DNA from: Halomicroarcula saliterrae
GTDB lineage: Archaea; Halobacteriota; Halobacteria; Halobacteriales; Haloarculaceae
Length of the DNA stretch: 64,000 nucleotides
Direction: 5' to 3'
NCBI RefSeq assembly: GCF_031624395.1
Contig: NZ_JAMQON010000003.1
Location: 1 to 64,000, forward strand
Part shown: piece after piece, positions 46,235 to 54,622 of the stretch
Numbering within the stretch: position 1 is the first letter of the stretch
Layout of the letters: every line of letters starts with the position of its first letter
Program-made: the position numbers and the translations under genes
Notes under the pieces: model-generated
Databases searched by the model: none
Seen by the model: the letters and a program-made list of their open reading frames with translations, nothing else
Told to the model about the DNA's origin: nothing

Positions 46235-47242
46235 ATGAGCAGGTCGGACCTCATCACGGAGGTGCGTGGCTACCTCGTCAACCCCGCCGAGAAACGGCTC
46301 CGGGCGCCGTGGCGAATCTCCCTCTGGGTCTTCCTCTTTGCCTTCGCGGGGGTCCTCATCACCGCGGTGAATCTGACTTTGCCGATGGCGTCACGGAGCG
46401 GTCCGCTGGCCGCGCTGTACGCCATGGCCCGCCAAGTCGGCCTCATCCTCGCGGCGGTGGCGGCCGGCGTCGGAATCGGCTATCTACTCGACCGGCGCTC
46501 CCTCGCCGACTACGGGCTCTCTGTCGACGGCCAATGGTGGCGCGACGCCGGGTTCGGCGTCGCGCTGGGGTTCGCCCTCCCGACGGCCGTCCTGCTCGCC
46601 CAGCTCGCGGTCGGGTTCACGACGATCACCGGCGCCCTCCCGACAGGCCCCAGCGACACGTTCTACTTCGCCGGAACGGGCGCCGTGCTCCGCCTGGCGT
46701 TGCTGGTTCCGTTCTTCGTCGTCCAGGCCAGCACCGAGGAGATTATCGTCCGCGGCTATCTCCTGACGAACCTCGCGGAGGGGGCGGCCGGCCTCATCGG
46801 AAAGGCGGCCTCGACCGTCGCCGCGACCGTCCTGACCGGCGCGCTGTTTGGCGTCCTCCACTGGACCAACCCCAACGCCACGCTGCTTTCCGTCGGGAAC
46901 ATTACGCTCTACGGCCTCCTACTCGGGGCCTGCTACGTCCTCACCGGCCGGCTCGGTATCGCCTGTGGCTTCCACGTCGCGTGGAACTACACCCTCGCGC
47001 TGTGGGACTTCCCGGTCAGCGGACTCGACGTCGGCGTCGCGCTCGTCGGGACCCGGACGACGGGCCCCGAACTGGTGACCGGCGGCGGGTTCGGCCCGGA
47101 GGGCGGGCTCGTCGCGCTGCCGATACTGGCCCTCGGGTCGGGCGCGCTCTACTGGTGGGTCCGCCGGGAGTACGGCCGCGTCGAGATTCTGGACGCCATC
47201 GCCGTCCCCGACCTGCGGATTCCGACGCGCGGCGGGGAGTGA
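46235..47242 (+). CDS. CPBP-family intramembrane metalloprotease
   Basis: The 335-residue protein has about eight membrane helices and the CPBP motifs: EExxxR as STEEIIVRGYL near residue 168, FxxxH as FGVLHW near 207, and a later His in GFHVAWNY near 246. These bind zinc and cleave CAAX-type or other membrane peptides. Family members in haloarchaea have no known substrate. A clear TATA box CAATATAAATC at 46202-46212 lies 23-33 bases before the ATG. The acyltransferase gene is divergent. Confidence 0.9.
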   Translation: MSRSDLITEVRGYLVNPAEKRLRAPWRISLWVFLFAFAGVLITAVNLTLPMASRSGPLAALYAMARQVGLILAAVAAGVGIGYLLDRRSLADYGLSVDGQWWRDAGFGVALGFALPTAVLLAQLAVGFTTITGALPTGPSDTFYFAGTGAVLRLALLVPFFVVQASTEEIIVRGYLLTNLAEGAAGLIGKAASTVAATVLTGALFGVLHWTNPNATLLSVGNITLYGLLLGACYVLTGRLGIACGFHVAWNYTLALWDFPVSGLDVGVALVGTRTTGPELVTGGGFGPEGGLVALPILALGSGALYWWVRREYGRVEILDAIAVPDLRIPTRGGE

Positions 47243-47313
47243 CGAACCCCGGAGCGGCTGTGTGAGACGGGCGAACCACGACCGATAAGTGCGCACCGTC
47301 CTAACACGCCCCC

Positions 47314-48417
47314 ATGAAGTACGATACGCTCGGGTCGACCGGAATCGAGGTCTCGGAAGTCGGCTTCGGCGCCTGGGTCGTCGGGACGGACTGGTGGGGC
47401 GACCGGACGCGGGACCAGGCCATCGAGATGGTGCAACACGCCGTCGACCGGGACGTGACCTTCTTCGACACCGGCGACGTCTACGGCCACGGCGACAGCG
47501 AGGAACTCGTCGGCGAGGCGCTGGCCGAGGTGCGAGACGAGGTCACCGTCTCGACCAAGGTGGGCTACGACTTCTACAACAACCCACAGGCCGGCCACGG
47601 CGAACTGCCGAAGAAGGTCACGCCCGAGTGGATTCGGACGGCGCTCGACCGCTCGCTCGACCGACTGGACATGGACCACGTCGAACTGTTGATGCTCCAC
47701 AACGCCAACGTCGACGAAGTCACCCCCGACGTGCTGGAGACGCTCGACGAGCTCCGCGAGGAAGGCAAGGTCGAGGCCATCGGCTGGGCGCTCGGCCCCT
47801 CCATCGGCTGGCTGGCCGACGGCGACGCCGCCGTCGCCAACGAGTTCGACGCGCTCCAGACCGTCTTCAACCTCTTCGAGCAGACCCCCGGCCAGCACTT
47901 CATCGACACGATCCGCGAGCGGAACGCCGACACGTCGGTGCTCGCGCGGGTCCCCCACTCCTCGGGGCTTCTGAACGAGCAGGTCACGCCCGAGACGGAG
48001 TTCGAGGCCGACGACCACCGCGCTCACCGGCCGACCGAGTGGTACGAGACCGGCTTCGAGAAGCTGGAGACGCTGCGGTTCCTCGAACGCGCGGAACGCA
48101 GTTCCGCGGACGGTTCGAGCGGTGACGAGCCGCGAGAACGAGACGGCGAGCGCACGATGGGCCAGGCCGCCATCCAGTGGCTGCTGGCCCACGACGAGGT
48201 CGCCTCCGTCACTCCCACCTTCCGCACCAACGCCGACATCGACGAGTGGGCCGGCGCGCCCGACACGCCGCCACTCTCCGAGGCGGAGTACGACCGCGTC
48301 CAGTCGCTCTACGCCGACAACTTCGGTGTCGACCGCGACGACGGGATGGACGCGCTGCGCTCCTCGGTCGGCGGCGAGGACCTGGACGGGACTGGGATGA
48401 AGTCTGCCGGGGACTAG
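47314..48417 (+). CDS. Aldo/keto reductase
   Basis: The 367-residue protein has the aldo/keto reductase barrel and tetrad: Asp in FFDTGDVYGHGDSE, with the Tyr in the same stretch, Lys in VSTKVGYD and His in LMLHNANVD. An acidic insert near residue 260 (ERSSADGSSGDEPRERDGER) is probably a halophilic loop. It should reduce aldehydes or ketones with NADPH; the substrate is unknown. The TAG stop lies inside the first copy of a 54-bp repeat. A CGATAAGTG box about 28-34 bases upstream supports the ATG. Confidence 0.9.
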   Translation: MKYDTLGSTGIEVSEVGFGAWVVGTDWWGDRTRDQAIEMVQHAVDRDVTFFDTGDVYGHGDSEELVGEALAEVRDEVTVSTKVGYDFYNNPQAGHGELPKKVTPEWIRTALDRSLDRLDMDHVELLMLHNANVDEVTPDVLETLDELREEGKVEAIGWALGPSIGWLADGDAAVANEFDALQTVFNLFEQTPGQHFIDTIRERNADTSVLARVPHSSGLLNEQVTPETEFEADDHRAHRPTEWYETGFEKLETLRFLERAERSSADGSSGDEPRERDGERTMGQAAIQWLLAHDEVASVTPTFRTNADIDEWAGAPDTPPLSEAEYDRVQSLYADNFGVDRDDGMDALRSSVGGEDLDGTGMKSAGD

Positions 48418-48516
48418 TCACGGAGGCGTTTATCGCCGACGCGTAGTCCACGGCAGACCGGGCGGGGACTAGTCACGGAGGCGTTTATCGCCGACGCGTA
48501 GTCCACGGCAGACCGG
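48403..48516. repeat. 54-bp tandem duplication with long inverted repeat
   Basis: Bases 48408-48461 are repeated exactly at 48463-48516 (period 55). The first copy includes the stop codon of the aldo/keto reductase gene. GTCTGCCGGGGACTA (48403-48417) pairs with TAGTCCACGGCAGAC (48445-48459) except one base. This gives a stem of about 15 bp with a GGCG-TTTAT-CGCC hairpin in the loop. It probably ends the reductase message; the duplication looks recent because the copies are identical. Confidence 0.8.
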
Positions 48517-48816
48517 ACGGGTGACCGACCGACGGCCGGCGGACCACCCGAATCTGCAGTCGAGAACATACCCCTCGACGACCAGTCGAATCAGTTCGCC
48601 GTCGTATGGTTTTTGCTCACAACCCCCCTATTTCGACAGGAGATGTATCGCCGTCCGGCGATTCGCCCGCGTGAGAATCACTTTCACTCCGGTGTGTCAG
48701 ACGGACGAAAGACGCCAGACGGCGGCGGGTTCGACACGAAACGAAGGGGTTCGGGGCGTGGGGACACGACACAGGATGTGCCGGCGATGCCGTCGCTCGT
48801 CGGCAGCGAAACGCCG
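48517..48816. other. Intergenic stretch without recognised gene
   Basis: This stretch lies between the duplicated repeat and the radA terminator. Frames on both strands are open because of base composition, but none has a recognisable domain or promoter. Only a weak AT-rich TATGGTTTTTG around 48605 stands out. Confidence 0.5.
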
Positions 48817-48821
48817 AAAAA
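48817..48821 (-). terminator. T5 terminator behind radA
   Basis: A run of five T on the minus strand, about 20 bases after the radA stop, is flanked by CCCG and CGGC. Confidence 0.5.
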
Positions 48822-48840
48822 CGGGACCGCTCGTCCGGGG

Positions 48841-49890
48841 TTACTCGTTTTTGAGGCCGGCACCCTCGACGCGCATGACGCCCTCGCCGTCGGGGAGGTT
48901 CGGCGCGTCGACGAGTTTGACGATGCGCTTGTTCCCCTTGGACTTCCGGAGGTAGATACGGAAGGTGGAGGTGTGGCCCAGGATGTTGCCACCGATGGGC
49001 TGGGTCGGGTCGCCGAAGAACGAATCGGGGTTCGAGGCGACCTGGTTGGTGACCAGCACAGCGGTGTTGTTGAGGTCGCCCACGCGCATCAGGTCGTGGA
49101 GGTGCTTGTTGAGCTTCTGCTGTCGGTCGGCGAGCTGGCCGCGACCGACGTACTCGGCACGGAAGTGAGCCGTCAGCGAGTCCACCGCGAGCAGTCGAAC
49201 GGGGAACTCGTCGTCCTGCGTGCCGCTCGCGATTTCCTGAGCCTTCTCGGCCAGCAGAATCTGGTGGTTGGAGTTGAACGCCTTCGCGACGTGAATCTTG
49301 TCGAGGACGGATTCGACGAGGTCGGCCATCAGCGCGTCGTCGGTCGCGTCGGCGGCCTCGTCCTCGCCGACGATGCCGTGGAGCTGCATCATGTCTTCGA
49401 GCGCCTCGTCGTCCTGTCCCTCGACCATCTGCTCGATACGCTCGGGGCGGAACGTGTCCTCGGAGTCGATGAAGATGGCGCTGCCCTCCAGCCCGCCGTG
49501 TTCGGCCGGGAGCTGGACGTTGACGGCCAGCTGGTGGGTCACCTGTGACTTACCCGCACCGAACTCGCCGTACACCTCGGTGATGGACTGGGTCTCGACG
49601 CCGCCGCCGAGTAGCTCGTCGACCTCGTCGACGCCCCACGAGAGCTTCCCGATCTGTTCGCGCCGCTCCAGTACTGTCGCACCGGTCTCGAAGCCGCCGA
49701 TGTCGGCGGCGTCGCGGGCGGCGTTGATGATGTCGGAGGCGGAGGACTCGCCGATGTCGGCGGTGTTCGACAGCTCGCTTGGGGAGGCGACCGCGATTCC
49801 CTGATAGGAGTCGAAGCCGTTGTCTTTGAGCTTCTCTGCTGTGGCCGGACCGACACCTGGCAGGTCTTCGAGGTCTGCTGCTTCGGACAT
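48841..49890 (-). CDS. radA: DNA repair and recombination protein RadA
   Basis: RadA is the archaeal Rad51/RecA recombinase. The 349-residue protein has an N-terminal helix-hairpin-helix domain ([20 protein letters not shown]), the polymerisation-linker [11 protein letters not shown], Walker A GEFGAGKS near residue 108 and Walker [13 protein letters not shown]. The L2 region lies around [20 protein letters not shown]. No intein is present. A TATA box GTTTATATCCC at 49912-49922 lies 22-32 bases before the ATG, so the message is leaderless. It stands alone. Confidence 0.97.
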   Translation of the reverse strand: MSEAADLEDLPGVGPATAEKLKDNGFDSYQGIAVASPSELSNTADIGESSASDIINAARDAADIGGFETGATVLERREQIGKLSWGVDEVDELLGGGVETQSITEVYGEFGAGKSQVTHQLAVNVQLPAEHGGLEGSAIFIDSEDTFRPERIEQMVEGQDDEALEDMMQLHGIVGEDEAADATDDALMADLVESVLDKIHVAKAFNSNHQILLAEKAQEIASGTQDDEFPVRLLAVDSLTAHFRAEYVGRGQLADRQQKLNKHLHDLMRVGDLNNTAVLVTNQVASNPDSFFGDPTQPIGGNILGHTSTFRIYLRKSKGNKRIVKLVDAPNLPDGEGVMRVEGAGLKNE

Positions 49891-50011
49891 GAACGTGACT
49901 TACGTCCGATGGGATATAAACCCCCGTTAACAGTATGGTGAAAGTGAAATCGCCGGACAGAATCGGGGTGAGCGGCGACGGAATCGGGACGTTTAGAAGG
50001 GAAGGGGGGAG

Positions 50012-50425
50012 TCAGTCGAGGACGATAGCGAGGACGATGCAACCGAAGCCGGCAAAGAGGAGACCGTTGCCGGCAAGCGGCGGTAGCGCCACCAGTCCCA
50101 CGTTGCCGAGGGTTCCGACCACGGCGAGGAGCACGCCGGCGATTATGAGCGGGCCGCTCGTCCGGAACGCCCAGTAGGCGGCATCTGCCACCGAGCGGAG
50201 ACGAGTGCCGACCGAGCGGTTCCCGTCGGGATTCTCGGCCGGCTCGAACGAATCCAGCGTCTCGCGGGTGACGACCTCGCCCGTGTGCGCCCGCCGGCCG
50301 TCGTCGTCGGAGACACGCAGGAGCGTGACGGTCCCAGTGTCGGTGCCGACGACGCGGTAGACGGCGTCGTCGTCGGGGTCGGTCGAGCGCAGGTGGTCGT
50401 AGACGGCGATGTCACGGACTGACAT
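50012..50425 (-). CDS. Membrane protein behind pspAB
   Basis: The 137-residue protein has a soluble N-terminal half (residues 1-85, VYRVVGTDTGTVTLLRVSDD) and two C-terminal helices at about 92-110 and 115-134. It begins three bases after the pspAB stop, so it is probably co-transcribed with htpX and pspAB. No named family was recognised; the context suggests a membrane-stress role. Confidence 0.75.
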   Translation of the reverse strand: MSVRDIAVYDHLRSTDPDDDAVYRVVGTDTGTVTLLRVSDDDGRRAHTGEVVTRETLDSFEPAENPDGNRSVGTRLRSVADAAYWAFRTSGPLIIAGVLLAVVGTLGNVGLVALPPLAGNGLLFAGFGCIVLAIVLD

Positions 50426-50428
50426 CGG

Positions 50429-51046
50429 TCACTCCCACGGGTGGTCGCCCGCGCGGTCGGGCCACAGCGGGTACCAGTACGCCTTGTCGTCTTCGAGGCT
50501 GAGTTCGCCGCCGAGCTTGCTCTCCAGCTTGAACTCCGCCGCCTGGTCGCGCTCGTGGTCGGTGTCGGGGTCCGGTGCGAACGGGTAGTAGGCCCCCCGG
50601 CGGAAGGAGTACACCCAGTAGACGCGGTCGCCAGTCCGCTCGTCCTCGAAGGCAAAGAGCGCCGCCAGCAGCCGCGAGCCATAGCGGCGCTCGATGAGGG
50701 TGTCCGCGGCGAAGTGGATAGAGGTGACGAGGTCGTCGAAGTCGTCGTCGTGGAGGACGACCCAGCGATAGCCGTGGCTGTCGCCGGTGAACTCCGCCTC
50801 GGTACCGGTCTCGGCCTCGCCCGCGTCGAGGATGGCCTCGACCTCGTCGGTAGCAGCCTGAAAGTCCGTGCTGTCCACGTCGCCGAAACAGAGCGCGGCG
50901 TCACCGGTCGGCGCGTAGCCCAGGTCGGCCTCCATCGTCACGTAGGCCGTCGACATGCCAAAGAGGTCGTCCGGGTCGGCGTCCCGCGTCGCGTCGGCCT
51001 CCGCGCGCATGCCGAGGACGCTCTTGAGTCCGGAAAGCAGTCCCAT
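50429..51046 (-). CDS. pspAB: PspA-associated protein PspAB
   Basis: The 205-residue soluble protein matches the PspAB family: MGLLSGLKSVLG, DPDDLFGMSTAYVTMEADLG, then HGYRWVVLHDDDFDDLVTSI and YGSRLLAALFAF. In actinobacteria and haloarchaea it is linked to envelope-stress systems and often sits beside htpX, as here. The molecular role is not established. It lies between htpX and the small membrane gene in the same direction. Confidence 0.85.
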   Translation of the reverse strand: MGLLSGLKSVLGMRAEADATRDADPDDLFGMSTAYVTMEADLGYAPTGDAALCFGDVDSTDFQAATDEVEAILDAGEAETGTEAEFTGDSHGYRWVVLHDDDFDDLVTSIHFAADTLIERRYGSRLLAALFAFEDERTGDRVYWVYSFRRGAYYPFAPDPDTDHERDQAAEFKLESKLGGELSLEDDKAYWYPLWPDRAGDHPWE

Positions 51047-51169
51047 AGCGGTGTATCGAGCGCGACGGGTAAGGTGGTTGTCGTTCCAGCAACGTGGCGT
51101 CTGCGGGTGGCGCTCGATGAAAACAGCGATACTGGTGGCGGCGGACAGCGCAGCGGTCGCGAGTCGGGC

Positions 51170-52042
51170 TCAGAGTTCTCGCTCTAGCTGTCGAAGCCGC
51201 TCGATGCGCTTCTCGGTCGACGGGTGCGTGCTGAACAGGCGGCCGACGAAGCCCGAGCGGATGGGGATGATGAAGAAGGCGTTCATCTCCGACTGACCCC
51301 GAAGGTCGTCCTTGGGGACCTTCTCCATCCCGCTGTCGATTTTCGTCAGCGCCGTCGCGAGCGCCGCGGGGCGACCAGTGATGGAGGCCCCGCCGCGGTC
51401 GGCGGCGAACTCGCGGTAGCGCGAGAGCGCACGGATGAGCAGGAACGACAGTATCCACACCACCAGCGACAGCAGGATGGCGACGAAGACGGGCGCCTGC
51501 TGCTGGCCGCCACGAGACCGCCCGCCGGAGAACAGCCACCCCCAGCGGACGACGAGAAAAGCGATGGTCGAGAGGAAGGAGGCGATAGTCATCACCATCA
51601 CGTCGCGGTTCTTGATGTGGGCGAGCTCGTGGGCGAGCACGCCCTCCAGTTCCTCCTCGTCGAGCAGGTCCATGATGCCCGTCGTCACGGCGACGGCGGC
51701 GCTGTCCTGCGAGCGCCCCGTCGCGAAGGCGTTCGGCGTCCGTGAGTCGGCGACGGCCACCGTGGGTTTGGGCAGGTCGGCCTGCTGGGCGAGGCGTTCG
51801 ACGCTGCGGTGTAGTTCCGGGTACTCGTCGGGGTCGACCTTGCGAGCGCCCATCGAGTACAGCGCGAGCTTGTCGCTGAAGAAGAACTGCGCGCCCATGA
51901 ACAGCGCCATCACGAGGACGACGACTGCGATGCTATCGAAGGACACCGCGAGGACGCCGATGAAGACGATGTACAGCCCGAAGAGGAGGAACATCGTCAG
52001 AGCCATCCGCCCTCGGAGGCCCCAGTCGGTTTGCCACTGCAT
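51170..52042 (-). CDS. htpX: Zinc metalloprotease HtpX
   Basis: HtpX is a membrane protease that degrades misfolded membrane proteins. The 290-residue protein has two N-terminal helices (about 12-55), the zinc motif HELAHIKNRD near residue 137, two central helices, and the third ligand in the segment RYREFAADRGGA. THPSTEKRIERL near the end is a further family mark. The ATG at 52042 (MQWQTDWGLRGRM) fits homologs better than the longer frame. pspAB follows 123 bases downstream, a common pairing. Confidence 0.94.
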   Translation of the reverse strand: MQWQTDWGLRGRMALTMFLLFGLYIVFIGVLAVSFDSIAVVVLVMALFMGAQFFFSDKLALYSMGARKVDPDEYPELHRSVERLAQQADLPKPTVAVADSRTPNAFATGRSQDSAAVAVTTGIMDLLDEEELEGVLAHELAHIKNRDVMVMTIASFLSTIAFLVVRWGWLFSGGRSRGGQQQAPVFVAILLSLVVWILSFLLIRALSRYREFAADRGGASITGRPAALATALTKIDSGMEKVPKDDLRGQSEMNAFFIIPIRSGFVGRLFSTHPSTEKRIERLRQLEREL

Positions 52043-52163
52043 ATGTTGCCTAGGTGACCAAGCGGCTAAAACCCCGCTATCGTGTGCCCACACCACACGA
52101 CCTACGTCGCCCGGCTGTCACGTCGCCCGCACGCATTTGTGGCCGTGGACACAACGCCATCTC

Positions 52164-53057
52164 ATGACCGAGACAGTCGTCGTCACCGGTGGCCTGGGTC
52201 GCTCCGGGCGCTGGCTCTGTGACCGCCTCGCCGAGCAGTACCGCGTCGTCTGCGTCGACCTCGACCACCCCGGCTGGGAGGTCCCCGAACGCGAGCGCAT
52301 CGACTTCCGGGCCGTCGACGTGACCGACGGCGGCGAGGTGCGTGACCTCGTCAGCGAGTGCGACCCCGCGGGCGTCGTCCACTGGGCCGCGCTCCCGTCG
52401 CCCGAGCGCCACGCCGGGAGCCGGGTGTTCGAGACCAATATCGAGGCGACGTACACCGTCCTCGACGCCGCCGGCCGCGCCGGCGCCGATGTCGTCTGGG
52501 CGTCCTCCGAGAGCGCGTACGGTATGGCCTTCGCCGAGGAGACGCCGCCGCCGGCGTATCTCCCGATGGACGAGGACCATCCGATGGCCCCCGAGGACCC
52601 CTACGGCACCTCGAAGGTGGCCGGCGAGGAAGTCGCGAAGATGGTCGCCCGCCGGGACGGCGTCAGCGTCGCCTCGATTCGCCCGTCGTGGATTCAGTAC
52701 CCCGGCGAGTACAACTGCCGGGACGTGGCCGAGAGCGAGCTGTCGGGCGGCGCGGGCAACTGCTGGTCGTACGTCGACGTGCGGGACGTGGCGGGTATCG
52801 TCGCCGCGGCGCTGGACGCCGAGTTCGACGGCCACGAGGCGTTCCACGCCGCCGCGGCCGAGAACTACGTCGGGCGTCCGACCGCCGACCTGGTCGAGGA
52901 GTTCTGGGGCGACCTGCCCGCCCGCTGTGCGCTCGACGGCGAGCAGTCGGCGCTCTCGACGGCGAAAGCCGACGGACTGCTGGACTGGTCGCCCGAGTAC
53001 GGGTGGCGGGAGGCGGCCGCGGAGGAGATCGACGGGCCGAATTTGCTCGCGGAGTGA
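52164..53057 (+). CDS. NAD-dependent epimerase/dehydratase (extended SDR)
   Basis: The 297-residue protein begins VVVTGGLGRSGRWLCDRL, the GxxGxxG nucleotide site, and has the YxxxK pair in DPYGTSKVAGEEV near residue 149. The upstream Ser is in WASSESAYG, so the catalytic triad is intact. It probably acts on a sugar nucleotide or other sugar; the substrate cannot be told. The gene is divergent from htpX, with about 120 bases between. Confidence 0.88.
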   Translation: MTETVVVTGGLGRSGRWLCDRLAEQYRVVCVDLDHPGWEVPERERIDFRAVDVTDGGEVRDLVSECDPAGVVHWAALPSPERHAGSRVFETNIEATYTVLDAAGRAGADVVWASSESAYGMAFAEETPPPAYLPMDEDHPMAPEDPYGTSKVAGEEVAKMVARRDGVSVASIRPSWIQYPGEYNCRDVAESELSGGAGNCWSYVDVRDVAGIVAAALDAEFDGHEAFHAAAAENYVGRPTADLVEEFWGDLPARCALDGEQSALSTAKADGLLDWSPEYGWREAAAEEIDGPNLLAE

Positions 53058-53085
53058 CGCCCGCTGGACAGTCGTCCCAAGCCGG

Positions 53086-53451
53086 TCAGAGTCTGTAGGC
53101 GACCGCCCTCGTATCGTACGTGACGACGGTCCGGTCCGTCCCGGTGCTCGAAGGAATCGCTCGACCGAGTTGCTCCCCGGTGGTGGGTTCGCGCGCCTCC
53201 GCGCCGAGGCCATCGGTGATGGCGACTACCAAATCCAGCACGACCGGTGGGAAGGTGGTCGAACCGACGCCCTCCTGCGTCCATCGCACGTCCCCAGTTT
53301 CGGCATCGAGCGCGCAGAACGCGTCTGCCAGCCATTGCGGGTAGACGAACACTGCGTCGTCGGTCCCAGTGGTCGAGGGCTCAGTTCGCTCGGCGTTCGC
53401 ATCGCTCGTCCAGCTCTGTGAACCGCTGTCGAGGTCGGCAGCCGACGGAAC
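53086..53451 (-). pseudogene. Remnant of a PQQ-type beta-propeller protein
   Basis: The minus strand encodes about 120 residues with propeller-blade patterns: DLDSGSQSWT, AFCALDAETGDVRWTQEG, VVAITDGLGAEAREPTTGEQ and a last VVTYDTRAVAYRL, the usual C-terminal end of haloarchaeal PQQ-like proteins. A full protein would have 350-450 residues and a signal peptide. Here the N-terminal two-thirds are missing and the frame runs into the promoter and start of nmd3. It is best read as a decayed gene. Confidence 0.7.
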
Positions 53452-53488
53452 GCAATACGTAACCCACTGAACCCAGTACACTCCCCCA

Positions 53489-54622
53489 ATGAGCCGGTCT
53501 GGAGCCTTCTGTCCGAAGTGTGGCGACGAGTTCGAGCCACCCGAGGACCGCCCCGAGCTCCCGGGCACACAGCGGGACTCCGAGCGGGTCCTCTGTGACG
53601 CCTGTTACTTCGAGGAGTTCGACCTCGTGGACGCCCCCGAGACCATCGAGGTCCGAGTGTGTGCACAGTGTGGGGCGGTCCACAAGGGGAACCGCTGGGT
53701 CGACGTGGGCGCCGAAGATTACACCGACATCGCCGTCGAACAGGTCAGCGAGGCGCTGGGCGTCCACGTCGACGCCGAGGCCGTCGAGTGGCAGGTCGCG
53801 CCCGAGCAGCTCGACCAGAACAACATCCGGATGCACACGGAGTTCTCGGGCGTCGTCCGGGGCATCCCAATCACCGAGCAGGTCAGCGTCCCCGTGCGCA
53901 TCGCTCGCGAGACCTGCAAGCGTTGCGGGAAGATCGCCGGAGGGTCGTTCGCCAGCGTCGTGCAGGTCAGAGCCGACGAGCGGGACCCGACCGACGACGA
54001 GGTCGACCGGGCGAAGACCATCGCCGAGGAGTACGTCGCCGAGCGCGAGGCCACCGGCGACCGCAACGCCTTCATCACCGAGACCAACGAGGTCGACGAC
54101 GGGCTGAACATGAAGATATCGACCAACCAGATGGGCCACGGCATCGCCAAGCGCATCACGGCCCAGCTGGGCGGGGGCTACTCCGACTCGAAGCGCCTCA
54201 TCACCGAGGACGAGGACGGCCAGAAGCTCTACCGGATGACCTACGCGGTCCGCTTGCCGCGGTACCGACAGGGCGAGCTCATCGACCCCGAGGACGGCGA
54301 CGGCCCCGTCCTCGTCCGCTCGGTCCAGGGGAACCTCAAGGGCGTGCGGCTGGCGACCGGTGAGAAGTACGAGGCCCAGTTCGAGGAGGGCGAGGCCCCC
54401 GACGCCGACCGGCTCGGCTTCCGCGACGACGGCGAGCCGACGACGCTCGTCGCCGTCGAGGACGAAAACGCCGTGCAGGTGCTCGACCCGGAGACGTTCG
54501 AGAGCAAGACCGTGCCGCGGCCGGACTATCTCGACACCGACGCCGACGAGGTGCCGGTGGTCAAGAGCCGCGCCGGCCTGCACGTGCTGCCGGCGGCCGA
54601 CGACGCTACCGACGGGGAGTGA
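53489..54622 (+). CDS. nmd3: NMD3-family ribosome-export protein homolog
   Basis: The 377-residue protein has the NMD3 N-terminal zinc modules: FCPKCGDEF..LCDACYFEEF and VRVCAQCGAVHKGNRW, followed by CKRCGKIAGG near residue 150. These are the parts that bind the large ribosomal subunit in eukaryotes. Archaeal NMD3 lacks a nuclear-export signal, and its role in ribosome assembly is inferred. The ATG at 53489 is well placed. The end overlaps the HPr-kinase-like gene by 17 bases on the other strand. Confidence 0.92.
   Translation: MSRSGAFCPKCGDEFEPPEDRPELPGTQRDSERVLCDACYFEEFDLVDAPETIEVRVCAQCGAVHKGNRWVDVGAEDYTDIAVEQVSEALGVHVDAEAVEWQVAPEQLDQNNIRMHTEFSGVVRGIPITEQVSVPVRIARETCKRCGKIAGGSFASVVQVRADERDPTDDEVDRAKTIAEEYVAEREATGDRNAFITETNEVDDGLNMKISTNQMGHGIAKRITAQLGGGYSDSKRLITEDEDGQKLYRMTYAVRLPRYRQGELIDPEDGDGPVLVRSVQGNLKGVRLATGEKYEAQFEEGEAPDADRLGFRDDGEPTTLVAVEDENAVQVLDPETFESKTVPRPDYLDTDADEVPVVKSRAGLHVLPAADDATDGE

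Noticed and set aside
46069-47265. 398-codon frame overlapping the CPBP protease gene
   Set aside because: It is Arg/Pro/Gly-rich with no fold, while the other frame has clear CPBP motifs and a TATA box.
48408-48516. Possible CRISPR unit
   Set aside because: Only two copies, 54-bp repeats with a one-base gap and no spacers; a tandem duplication explains it. The 24-bp repeats at 27828 were rejected for the same reason.
53086-53568. Intact 160-residue gene
   Set aside because: The first 40 residues read through the nmd3 start and promoter and have no propeller character; the rest is only the C-terminal part of a larger family.
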